A stretch of DNA of 64,000 nucleotides, taken from Ctenosaura bakeri (Eukaryota > Chordata > Lepidosauria > Squamata > Iguanidae). This document shows, one piece after another, positions 25,026-34,735 of this stretch (its first letter is position 1; each line of letters starts with the position of its first letter). The stretch spans positions 1 through 64,000 of the forward strand of contig CAOLHI010004230.1 of NCBI GenBank assembly GCA_948474755.1, in the 5' to 3' direction. The notes below the pieces were generated by a model, which saw nothing but the letters and a program-made list of their open reading frames with translations, was not told the origin of the DNA and did not search any database. Position numbers and translations under genes: made by a program.

Positions 25026-27144
25026 ATCCCCAAGCAATGTATAACCAATGGTGAGGAAAGCTGGGAGGTACAAGCTAAGGGCTGCGAGCAAAATATCAGG
25101 GTGAAATTGGGACAAAATGTCTCCCCTAAGACTCAACCGCTGGCAATAAGAGCTTTCAAAATATATTGGTATTTTGGGTCCCACACCTTTTTTCCTTGGC
25201 TGGAAAGCTGTCCTCAAGTGTTTCTCCAGAATCACAACCGGCCCTCGGGACGGAAGAGGTTCCCCCTCCTCGCCCCTCCACTGCCAATGCGTCCCCCCAA
25301 GCGATGGAAGCAAATGCAAAAGACACACAGGAGACCAGGCTGGGTAGACTTCTCGTTACGTGTATTGGTTTTAAGAAAATACAGAGATGAAGCTGCGGTA
25401 TTTGCCACGTGCTCAGCAAAGCGGGTCCCTGGCGGACCAAGCCGACGGCAGCGGAAATCATCGGTACAAACAAAAGAAAAAAAAATCATAAAAGGCAGTG
25501 GCATCTCCTGGACAAGTCAGACATTCAGCCGCTCCACGGAACCACGGGAAAACTCCGGAAGGGCTCTAATTTAAGGCATCAAGCGGGTGGTGTTTTTTTT
25601 CTCTACAGGGCCCAAGCTGTGGCTGTCCGCATGGCATGGCGTGGCATTTACCTTCTCACCAGTATATAGTTTTAAAACAGGTTTTCTGGGTGTCTGGTCG
25701 GTGCAACTGGACGACTGCTTTGGCCTGGAAGCCCTGAAAGTCCCTGCCTTTCCAGAGGACATTTCCTGCAGCCTCATCGAAGCCTAAATTTTCCCAGACA
25801 CAAGCTTAGCTCCCAAACTAATCCTCTCCCTGACTTAACCTGAGACATTAACCTGAAAAACAAAGCAACTCAAAACTAGAGCATCAATTTTTTGCTGGAA
25901 GCCAAGGGGTGCAGGGAAAGATGGAGAATTTTGTTTAAACACACACACACCCTGGGGGAAGCCAAAGGGAGCTTTTAAAGCCAGGGTCCTGTGGGTGCTG
26001 CTGAACTGCAACACCCATCAGCCATAATACAGCTGAGGGGTGAGGAATGCTGGGGACTGCAATCCACTCCACTCCAGAGGGCTGTGTTTTGACCAAACCA
26101 TTTTAAACCATTGTTTAAAATGTTCAAGCAAAACAAACCACCTAACAAAAAAAAACACGTTTAGATGGATGAAGGTGCTGGCTGCTGACAGGGGCAGGAA
26201 ATGGAGGCCCAGAACCCCACAGGTCAGTGCATGGCCTCCCCGATCCTTGCAGGGGCACAGACCACCTTCTGTGGTTGGGAAGCGCATCCTCTGCTCTGCA
26301 TCCACAACCCAGCAGAGTTGGACTGAGGGGAGCCAAAACATCTACCTAAAGCCCAGCCTACGCCCCAAGCCCCCCTGAGATAACTTTGGTTAAGAAATTT
26401 GACAGGAGGGTGTTGTGGTCGGGCCCCGAAGCAGACGACCTGGTCCCAGTGGGGGAAGCGAAAGGGAACGATCCCTCACCCCACCTCGCTCACTCTCTCT
26501 TCACCTTTAGTGGAAACACCCTCCAAAACTCAACACCAGTCTCACGAGGCACCGCCCGTCCCACACTGATCTTGCTTTCCCGGTTTCCTATGGGAAAAAA
26601 TTAATCTTTCCTCTTTTTTTTTGCCTGTGGAAGGAGGTTGGGAGGAGAAGTTTCTGGGGCTAATCACCCCTCTCCAAAAAGCTAACTTATCCAACCTCCG
26701 TCCCACCCACCCCTCTCCACTTCGGTCTCCCAGCTTAGCACCACCTTACCCGTCCCAAAGGCACATTTTGGTGAGTTCCTGACAGTCTCGGTCGCCCTCC
26801 AAAGTGCCACTGAAGAACAATACAGTACATAAATGTCAACTTGACAGCTTTTATATTGGCTATTACAGCATAGCAGTTAGCATGGGGTGGGGTGGGGGGA
26901 TTTAACAGCAGCTGCAACCCAAGGCAAAGCAGGTCAGAGAGAAGCAAGCGTCCCAACGATAATTGTTTTTGGCCAGGGCAATTTTTGCTGGATAATTAAA
27001 GTATCTTCTCCAAACCAAGGTGGGCTCCCCTCATTCTCTTATGCCCACTGTTCCATGAAGCCAAAAGTGAGTGTCAGTTGCCACCCTGAAAGTGTGAAGA
27101 GGGGCCATCAAACATACAAGACAATCCAGATCTCTTTTTTAAAT
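25026..27144. other. LMNA 3' flank
   Basis: No coding exon recognised. Contains (AC)n at 25941-25951, A-runs, and fragments of 'actgcaacacccatcagcc'-type repeats near 25995-26065. On the minus strand 26840-26865 reads TAGCCAATATAAAAGCTG, with CCAAT and TATAAAA words, too little to claim a promoter. Confidence 0.4.
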
Positions 27145-27158
27145 TTAGATGGATGGAA

Positions 27159-27164
27159 TTTATT
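27159..27164 (-). terminator. LMNA: Candidate LMNA poly(A) signal AATAAA
   Basis: A canonical hexamer on the minus strand, followed 30-50 nt later by a GT-rich stretch (TGTCTTGTATGTTT), the usual arrangement for cleavage and polyadenylation. First such hexamer downstream of the LMNA stop codon. Confidence 0.55.
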
Positions 27165-27723
27165 TATGAAAATGGGATTTATAATCCTGGCCAGTTTTAA
27201 AATGCTCTGGATTTTAACCTGGCTCCCCATCGGTCTCCTACAGCACTTTATCAGTATGGATCGAAATAACCAGGGTGGTCCACACCAAATTAATTACAGC
27301 ACCCTTCCCATCTAGAACTTCACACTGAAGTGAACTTCAGCTTAGTGTCTCCTGCCCACCTCGGCACAGCAAAGCTCAGTTCTGGCTTGAGAGCATTTAC
27401 ACAGGAGTCCGGCAGTTCCGTTTTTAGAGTTGTGTAAGTTAAGTGTGGGTTGAGGCTGCTGTTAATCTAAGTGGATTGAAGGGGGGTATAATTCCTGCTT
27501 TATCTCATCCCACAAGAGAGACGTTAAGTGCAAAAAATGCCCCCAGAGTTTGCCCCAAGGTAAAAATATCAACCATGGGGGCCTTGAACTCCGAGGGAGG
27601 CTTTTTCTTTTACAAGCCAAAAGATTTGGTATCCAAGGAAAAAAATATATATACATACACACATCTATATTGAAAGAGATAGTGAAATACAACATGGGAC
27701 TTTTTTTTGGCATTAAGTCAACC

Positions 27724-27731
27724 TCTTTGGT
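27724..27731 (-). promoter_or_regulatory. miR-9 seed-match (8-mer) in LMNA 3' UTR
   Basis: The minus strand reads ACCAAAGA, a perfect 8-mer complement of the miR-9-5p seed, about 270 nt after the stop. In mammals miR-9 represses prelamin A, but not lamin C, through a 3' UTR site, lowering lamin A in brain. The match is seen; function in this species is inferred. Confidence 0.5.
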
Positions 27732-27997
27732 TTGGTTCTTTTTTAAAAGGTTTTTTTTTTTTTGTTATTGAAAAAAGTGTGTTTTTTTCCTTAAAAAAAC
27801 TCCTGACACATCTTTAGCATTTTACACATATATATCTATATATGTATATATAGATATGTACTAAAGTATAAACTTCTGGTGTAGAAAATAACTTTAAAAA
27901 ATCTTTTTCTCCTCCTCTTCCTCCTCCTGCAAACGTTGAGGAACACGTAGCTTCACAGAGCAGACGGTGAGCACGCCTCGGGACGTCCGGCCCTTCT

Positions 27998-28024
27998 TTA
28001 CATGATGCTGCAGTTCTGAGGACC
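27998..28024 (-). CDS. LMNA: LMNA exon 12 (CaaX box and stop)
   Basis: 27 nt coding GPQNCSIM and TAA, residues 650-657. The C-S-I-M end is the farnesylation motif of prelamin A; the cysteine is farnesylated and carboxymethylated before the tail is removed. Acceptor is TTCTGGTAG|GGT, giving Gly where human has Ser at the first residue. Phase follows exon 11 exactly. Confidence 0.95.
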   Translation of the reverse strand, partial: GPQNCSIM

Positions 28025-28269
28025 CTACCAGAAAGAAAGCAGGAAACAGAAAGAGAAGTTGAATTAATTACATCTGTGATGGCAGAATAATACACTTTTT
28101 ATTTGTTTGTTTTTCATTTTCACTACAGTTTGTTGGGGGAAAGAGGTCAGAGGCCTGTTTGTCTTAGCGCTTAGTTAGGCTGTGTTTATGGCAATAGATT
28201 AGTGTTCTAATAAGGTGTTTTAGTCAGGTCTTATCGTTAATTTTCGCTTTTGCTATGCATACAGAGAGA

Positions 28270-28490
28270 CGACAGTATGGGGTAGCAGATTGAGCGCTGG
28301 GCTACCACCCAGGCTAAGGGACAACTATCTGTGCTCCTAAGCAATATACAGTTCTTGTTCTTATTGTGTAATTTCAAGTTATTTCTGACTTATGGTAGCC
28401 CTAACGCAAGCCTGTGACGGGTTTTTCTGGGGGCTGAAAGTGGGTTGTAGTCCAGCACTCAAACCACCAGGCCACACTGGCTCTCTACAA
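28270..28490. mobile_element. Head-to-head SINE pieces in LMNA intron 11
   Basis: A sense tRNA-like head ('ggggtagcagattgagcgctgggctacc') at about 28275-28312 is followed by an antisense SINE (about 28340-28490: 'aagttatttctgacttatgg' to 'ccagcactcaaaccaccaggcc'). Confidence 0.7.
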
Positions 28491-28703
28491 GTAACCACAG
28501 CCACATATTATTGCGCCATGGCTTTTAACAACAGGTTTGGGGGACCGGTGCAAACCAGCTGACCAACACTCTAGCGGTGTGCAAACCGTGTGACCTGTTG
28601 CCAGGCTATTCAGACGGAGGCAGAAGTGAAGGCCGGGTCTGAGGCTTCTACGAGCAAGCCCCTTCTGCTGGGAGGGGGCTCCTTGTTGTCCCCCTGCACT
28701 GAC

Positions 28704-28952
28704 CTGCTGGCGCGGGCTGGAATTGCCCAGGATGTAGGACCGGGGCAGCAGACCCTCCCCGATGCTGGAGCCTCCCGTGCGGTAGCTGCGCGTGATGGTG
28801 AGGCTGGATGAGGAGGAGCCCGAAGACATGGTGCTGGTGGCGGCGTTGGTGCCCCCGCCTGACTTATCTGCCGGCTGGCCGCAGGTGCCACACAGGACGG
28901 TGCGGGAACGCAGGTTGTACTCGCCAGGGTCGCCGGATCCGCTGCAGTGGCT
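28704..28952 (-). CDS. LMNA: LMNA exon 11 (prelamin A-specific tail)
   Basis: 249 nt, residues 567-649, starting [20 protein letters not shown], with [10 protein letters not shown], a Gly/Ser-rich stretch, and [10 protein letters not shown]. The second cleavage site for the protease ZMPSTE24 is R-S-Y|I at 637-640 (human R-S-Y|L), leaving an 18-residue C-terminal peptide as in human. Seven codons shorter than human, lost around the Gly/Ser region. Acceptor TCCTCTAG|AGC and donor CAG|GTCAGT preserve phase 0. Confidence 0.95.
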
Positions 28953-29324
28953 CTAGAGGAGAAGGCCGGGAGCTGAGTCAGGGGCCAGGTGTGCCCGAGG
29001 GAGCCTCGGATCTGGGCCCCCGGCAGCTGGACTGCACTTCAGGCAGCTGTGCCAGCAATACCTTCACCATTTTTCTGTTGCTGCTGCTGTGCTAAGGTGG
29101 CCCTTGTGGTCTATCCCAGCTCTACGATTCTAATATTGCTCCTTCGGTTCTTATGCTTCTACTGAGGGAGTGAAAATAATGGGGCTCTCCAGATGGCACC
29201 AGACTCCAACTCCAAGCACTCCTCTGCACAGGAGGAAAGGGTCATACTAGGGGATGCTGGGACTCCCAGTCCAGCATTTAGAGGGCTCCAAGATTCCCAC
29301 CTCTCTATTAAACGGCTCTTGATT

Positions 29325-29575
29325 GGAACAATGGAATTGTAGAGTTGGAAGGGAATGCAAGCTCATCTAGTTGAACCCCAGGGCCTGAGGGATGCACATC
29401 CAATCTCTGTTTAAAGACCTACAAGGAATTAGAGTCCGAGCCCATTCAGCTTTCAAACAGTCTTGCCCACAGGAAGTCCTTCCTAATCTCTAGGCAGAAC
29501 CCCGCTTCTTGTCATTCAAACCCATCAATTCACGTCCTAATTTCTGGAGCAACCGAAAACAAGCCTCTTCCACCA
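29325..29575 (-). mobile_element. CR1/L3-type LINE 3' end in LMNA intron 10
   Basis: Plus-strand text 'gaattgtagagttggaaggg' and 'cacaggaagtccttcctaat' is the reverse of a CR1 3' end. It begins only about 25 nt after the exon 10 donor (in transcription order) and so supplies most of any read-through peptide. Confidence 0.8.
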
Positions 29576-29600
29576 AGAACACCCCCTCCCCAGCACTCAC

Positions 29601-29693
29601 ATGGTGGTGGCGGTGCATGCCGTCTTCGTCCTCTTCGTCTTCGTCTTCATCATTGACAACCACCGTACGCACCAGCTTCCTCATGGCCACTTC
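29601..29693 (-). CDS. LMNA: LMNA exon 10 (acidic linker)
   Basis: 93 nt, residues 536-566, starting [13 protein letters not shown], then an acidic run [12 protein letters not shown], ending MHRHHH. Human exon 10 is 90 nt, so there is one extra codon and a longer acidic stretch. Acceptor TCTGCAG|GAA, donor CAT|GTGAGT. In mammals read-through of this donor makes lamin C; here read-through would add about 36 residues, mostly from an antisense CR1 fragment, before a stop at 29490-29492. Confidence 0.95.
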
Positions 29694-29818
29694 CTGCAGA
29701 GAGGAGGGAGGAGAGGAAGGGACGTCACCCAGGCGCTCTGATATTTGCTCTTCCAGCTAGCCTGAAAGGGGAAAGGGGAAAGGGCAACAGTGGTGCTCCC
29801 TGCCCCAAAGCGCCTCAC

Positions 29819-29938
29819 CTCTCCGGAAGAAGTGAGCAGGGCGGTCCGCAAGCTGTCGCCAGCGCCCCAGGAGGTTTGGTTCTTCCACACCATGTCGGAG
29901 GGGGGGTTGTGGGTGACACCGGCTCCAGAAGCCCAGAT
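29819..29938 (-). CDS. LMNA: LMNA exon 9 (Ig fold)
   Basis: 120 nt, residues 496-535 (numbered with exon 8 corrected), starting [19 protein letters not shown] and ending [12 protein letters not shown]. This completes most of the Ig-like beta sandwich, including the conserved WG at the centre. Acceptor GATCAAG or ATCAAG|ATC region reads ...AG|ATC, donor GAG|GTGAGG. Length and phase match human. Confidence 0.96.
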
Positions 29939-30189
29939 CTTGATGGGGGACAGAGAGGAAAGAAAAGCGTCAGGGCACATCTGGGTTACAGGCTGAGCAT
30001 CCCATATCCAAAATGCTTGGGATCAGTAGGGCTTTATGTTTTGGATTTGGAATATCTGTATTTGCATATACACAAAAGCTCTGGGAAGCCTGTGAATTAA
30101 TAATGCAGCAAAAGCCATCTTTTTCTAGTTTTTCCTTTTCCTTTTCTTTTCTTTTAATTTATTTATTTTGTTTTCCCTCTGTTACTCAC

Positions 30190-30296
30190 CGTCACCATCT
30201 GACCAGCTTTTAGGGTGAACTTGGGGGGAACCGATAAATGATGGGGGGCTCATCTCCATTCTGGCGCTTGATCTGCCAGTTTCCAAGAGACTGGTC
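30190..30296 (-). CDS. LMNA: LMNA exon 8 (Ig fold), one base short as read
   Basis: 107 nt where 108 is expected. It reads [23 protein letters not shown] in frame from exon 7. After the C6 run at 30223-30228 the reading continues as [11 protein letters not shown] only if one extra base is present. Uncorrected, the frame reaches TAA five codons after Phe482, truncating at residue 487 in the middle of the Ig fold. Acceptor TTTTCCAG|GAC and donor ACG|GTGAGT are good, and downstream exons are intact. A base dropped from the homopolymer during sequencing is the simplest explanation; a true null allele is the alternative. Confidence 0.93.
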
Positions 30297-30454
30297 CTGG
30301 AAAACAAGCCAAGAAACAGACGGAGAGTCACAAGGCATGCCTGAGCTGGGAGGAACTGCAACCAAAAAGAGATTCAAGCGACCTGGGCCTTCCTAGATTC
30401 TTGGAGCAGGAAGACCACTGACTGAAATTATTTTCACGTCCCAAGAAGACCCAC

Positions 30455-30671
30455 CTCGGTCGACTTGTTCCTGAGGCGGACAAATTTCCCTTCCAGGTCA
30501 ACCTCCTCCACGGCTACGCGGCCGCTGGTCCGGGCATGGTGGGAGAAGTTAGTGCGGCTCTCCCCGTCTCCCAGCTTTCTCTTCTTGGTTGCACTTTGCA
30601 TGGAGGAGGAGTGGGAGACCCGGGTTCGAGTGCCACTCTTTTGGGAGGAGGGGCTTGGAGAGAGGCGAAGC
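30455..30671 (-). CDS. LMNA: LMNA exon 7 (NLS and start of Ig fold)
   Basis: 217 nt, completing Arg387 and encoding 388-459. It begins LRLSPSPSS, where S391 and S393 correspond to the human C-terminal CDK1 sites S390/S392. The nuclear localisation signal KKRKL lies at 416-420. The Ig-like fold starts in the conserved [20 protein letters not shown] segment. Six nucleotides (two codons) shorter than human exon 7, in the variable linker before the NLS. Acceptor CATCTAG|G, donor GAG|GTGGGT. Confidence 0.96.
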
Positions 30672-30857
30672 CTAGATGGAAAGGAAAATGAGAAATGGCA
30701 GCTGCTTTCAGCCCTGGCATCAACTGTGGGTACACTTGGCTTGGAATCTAGCACCCCAATTTTGCTTGCCTGACAAGAGGTGGCTGTCCTGCGCCCAGCG
30801 ATTAAAGCTGCGCAGACTCCCTTCCTTCTCCCACTAAGCCTCTCCTGGAGGACCCAC

Positions 30858-31078
30858 CTCTCCTCCTCGCCTTCCAGGAGCTTGCGGTAGGCATTGATCT
30901 CCATGTCCAGGGCCAGCTTGATGTCCAGTAGCTCCTGGTACTCGTCCAGCTGCTGCTGCATCCGTGCCCGCATCTCCGCCATCTCCCGCTCCTTGTCGGC
31001 CAGGATCCGGCGGCTGGTCTCACGCTCCCGCGCCAGGGCGTCTTCCAGGTCACGCAGCTTGGCCTCCTTGGCAGATAG
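30858..31078 (-). CDS. LMNA: LMNA exon 6 (coil 2B and helix-termination motif)
   Basis: 221 nt, residues 314-386 plus two bases of Arg387 (AG|G). It carries the end of the rod with the intermediate-filament helix-termination signature [20 protein letters not shown] followed by EEER. Acceptor ACCCCAG|CTA, donor AG|GTGGGT. Length and phase equal human exon 6. Confidence 0.97.
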
Positions 31079-31428
31079 CTGGGGTGGAGGCAGAAGGAGG
31101 CACAGATTAAAAACAAAGAGAGGAAAAGGGCATTTTGAGCGGCAGCAGTTCCTCACGCCCAAGTGCCTTAGAATTAAGCACGCAGCCTGATGTGCACTAC
31201 AAAGCTCCCTGGGCACATTGATCTCCGTTGATTTTCTTTCAAAAGGAACACTAAGGGGGAAGGGAACCAGCCCCATCACATGCCTGCAAAGACCTACAGA
31301 TTAACTTAAAAATCAACCACAATCCCAAGGCCCTTTTCACATGGACAACTCCTACGGCAAACATCCCCTATCTCATAGTGGTGGATTTTCTTTTTGCTGA
31401 TGGTCACGCTCCCCCCTTGGTACCTCAC

Positions 31429-31554
31429 CTGCTTCTGCAGCTGGCTCAGCTGGGCAGAGAGGCTGTCGATGCGAATGCGCGTCTGCTGCAGCTCCTCGTG
31501 GGCAGCCCCTGCCATATTGCTGTTCCTTTCGGCTGACTGCTTGGCATTCTCCAG
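31429..31554 (-). CDS. LMNA: LMNA exon 5 (coil 2)
   Basis: 126 nt, residues 272-313, from [20 protein letters not shown] to [10 protein letters not shown]. Acceptor TTTCCAG|CTG, donor CAG|GTGAGG. Same length and phase as the human exon. Part of coil 2A/2B of the rod. Confidence 0.97.
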
Positions 31555-31840
31555 CTGGAAAGACAGATCCACAACCAGTGAGGAGAAGCAGGGCTGTTAT
31601 CTTGACTGGGCACAGGAAGAGAGTTGCTCTGAGTCCCTGTTGCCATCTTATCATTTCCACTGGAAGCCTCTTGGGGCAGAGGCGCTCCCCACTGTTTCAG
31701 TTTGCAGCTAGGGTCCTCTGACAAGGCAGGGGAGAAGAACTTCTGGCTGTGAGCAGTCTCAGTCCATCACAAAGGGGGCAGGAGGAAGGTGGAGGAAAGG
31801 GTCATGCAGGCATTTTGAGAGCGGGGCGAGGCCGTCTCAC

Positions 31841-32011
31841 CTTAGCGCTGTAGGTCTTCTCCAGCTCCTCCTTGTACAGCCTGACCTGGGCCTCGTGTTG
31901 GCCCCGCAGGTCCTGCAGGGCATCGGCCAACTTGCTCTCAAACTCCCGCTGACGGCCATTGTCGATCTCCACCAGGCGGGTCTCGTGGCGGCGCTTGGTC
32001 TCACGGAGCTC
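31841..32011 (-). CDS. LMNA: LMNA exon 4 (end of coil 1B, linker L12)
   Basis: 171 nt, residues 215-271, starting [19 protein letters not shown] and ending ELEKTYSAK. Acceptor is a polypyrimidine-poor ...CACAG|GAG and donor AAG|GTGAGA. Same length and phase as the human exon. Differences from human (for example [12 protein letters not shown]) are conservative and surface-type. Confidence 0.97.
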
Positions 32012-32099
32012 CTGTGGGGAGCAGGAGAAGGGAGAATGATTGCGCTGGGGATACTGGGCCAATGTGTCCAGCAATCAGGTGCAGGACAGTGCTGTTCTG

Positions 32100-33115
32100 G
32101 GGCTGAACTGACCAGCATTCCTACTGCAAATAAGCATTATTGGTGGCCAGCATAGGCAACAGACAGTCTCTGCAGAGAAAAGCACCTCACCCCTTTAGCC
32201 AGTACATCTCTCAGATCCTCAGTCCCTCTCTTTCTGCCATCAGTGGCCTGCTTTGGTATTTTGCAAAAAGAGAAAGAGACTGAAGATCTTGAAATGATGG
32301 GATGCATGGATCTGTGTTAAGTACTATGCTTGGATTCCCGCTATTGCACAGATCCTTAGTCTCTCTTCAGTCTTGCATCTCATATGTAACACAAGTAGTG
32401 AGTAAATGAGACACAAAGCAATTCCAAAAAGGGACTGTAACCCAAAATCAAATAAAATCCAAAACACAGAACACTGCTGGTCCTAAACATTTTTGGATAA
32501 GGGAGCTCCAAGTTGCTAACCAGAATGTTTAGTCCTCTATCTGCTCCCAGCCTGACCAGCCAAGCTAAAGTGAAGTTTTTTAACAGGGTGCAAAACTAAC
32601 CTTCTACATGCCACTGAACAACTGTTAACACTTGGCTATGGTGGCCGACAAGGACTCTAGAATCTATCTTCCTTCTGCTAGACAGTCAAAGAGCCTTGAA
32701 GCCTGATACTCAGCAAAGGGAACATCAAAATAATGTAAGCTGAAAGAAGAGATTCCATGGGATTTCACGGCTGCTGCCACTCCCCCAGCAAGGTCTGATT
32801 CAGGGAGAACTTGGTTAGGGCTATAGAATAGAAACTCCATATAAGCAACCTTCAGATCTGCAAACTTAAGTGATTATAGGGCAATGCCTCCTAAACCTAA
32901 AATGGCAGCAATGTGTGCATGGATGTGCCACTTAATAATATGGGACATGGGCATTCACATGTTTTTCCCATTTGCAGAGGGCCCTAGAACAAATCCCCAA
33001 AGATAGGGAGGGTCTACTGTAATTCTTCACCAAGTTTCTTCTTGAAGGAAGCAAACAGTAACTGAGATCATTTTCTTCCCAATGGGAGAAAGTCTTTGAC
33101 AAAGTTTCTGAGGCA
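32100..33115. other. Rest of LMNA intron 3
   Basis: No conserved element, repeat family or coding sequence recognised. Confidence 0.4.
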
Positions 33116-33119
33116 TGTT

Positions 33120-33986
<867 letters not shown>

Positions 33987-34358
33987 TTATCTAACCCACC
34001 CCTTTGCAGCTGTTAAATTTTGACTGGAATAAATTTAGGGGTTCCCCCATGGGGGCAGCGGAGGGGAAAGCGGGAGATAAAAACTAATAAATGTAAAAAG
34101 AGTTACAGTTTCCATGGAGAGCTTTGTACATTTGGGCTCCAGTGAAATGGACAACTCCAGCATCACTGGGGCCTTCCCCTCTCTGTTCAAGGATAATTTT
34201 GGGCAGAGTGGGAGCAATATAGATCCCAGTAAAAGAAATGACTATTTAAAAAAAGATAGCATCATTTATATCCTACCTTTCCTCTTACACTCGGACTCAA
34301 GACAGCTCACAACTTATTAAAAGCTGTACATGTTAAAAACCACAACAAAACATCATTC

Positions 34359-34406
34359 ATATATATATATATATATATGCGTGTGTGTGTGTGTGTGTGT
34401 GTGTGC
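34359..34406. repeat. (AT)n(GT)n compound microsatellite, LMNA intron 2/1 side
   Basis: 'atatatatat...' followed by about 13 GT units, within intron 2. Confidence 0.95.
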
Positions 34407-34578
34407 GTGCGCATATAGCTGCAAAAAAAAAATTAAACACTCTATGGAGGTAAATCATTTAAACTTCATTAAAAGACTACATAAAAAAACAGTTAAAGGC
34501 CCCTGCTACCAACTGGACAGAAGTACTGCATGGGGGGACACCCCCTCTGAAAATGGGAGGGACCCCCTTGGCACCCAC

Positions 34579-34735
34579 CTTGGCCAGCTGGCCCCGCAGG
34601 TCGCGGACTTCATTCTCCAGGTTGCGCTTCTCTCCCAAGGCGGTAGTGAGGGCAGCTTCCTTGGAGTTCAGCAAGGCCTCAAGGTCCTTCAGGCGGGCCT
34701 GGGCAGAGAGCAAGTCGGCTTCCTTTTTGGTATTT
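34579..34735 (-). CDS. LMNA: LMNA exon 2 (coil 1B)
   Basis: 157 nt, residues 120 (split Arg, AG|A) to 172, beginning [20 protein letters not shown] and ending RDLRGQLAK. The heptad pattern of coil 1B is intact. Acceptor is CCCTTCAG|A and donor AAG|GTGGGT. Length and phase equal the human exon, so the 28 kb jump from exon 1 is well supported. Confidence 0.97.

Larger units (their letters stand above)
27145..27997 (-). other. LMNA: LMNA 3' untranslated region (inferred extent)
   Basis: Sequence after the stop codon up to the first canonical AATAAA on the minus strand. It is A/U-rich with A-runs near 27740-27805 and an alternating TATA tract at about 27826-27858. I saw no earlier AATAAA or ATTAAA between 27998 and 27165. 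The length of about 0.85 kb is comparable with the mammalian prelamin A 3' UTR. The end point is an inference; longer forms are possible. Confidence 0.6.

Noticed and set aside
24612..25574. 320-codon plus-strand open frame
   Set aside because: Its first third is an antisense SINE/CR1 fragment and the rest has no domain; it is an accidental frame.
26840..26865. CCAAT plus TATAAAA on the minus strand as a promoter
   Set aside because: Two short words without CpG context or a downstream gene; likely chance in AT-rich flank.
1..27000. Search for the human downstream neighbour SEMA4A or another gene's exons
   Set aside because: No frame showed semaphorin or other recognisable exon sequence with splice sites.
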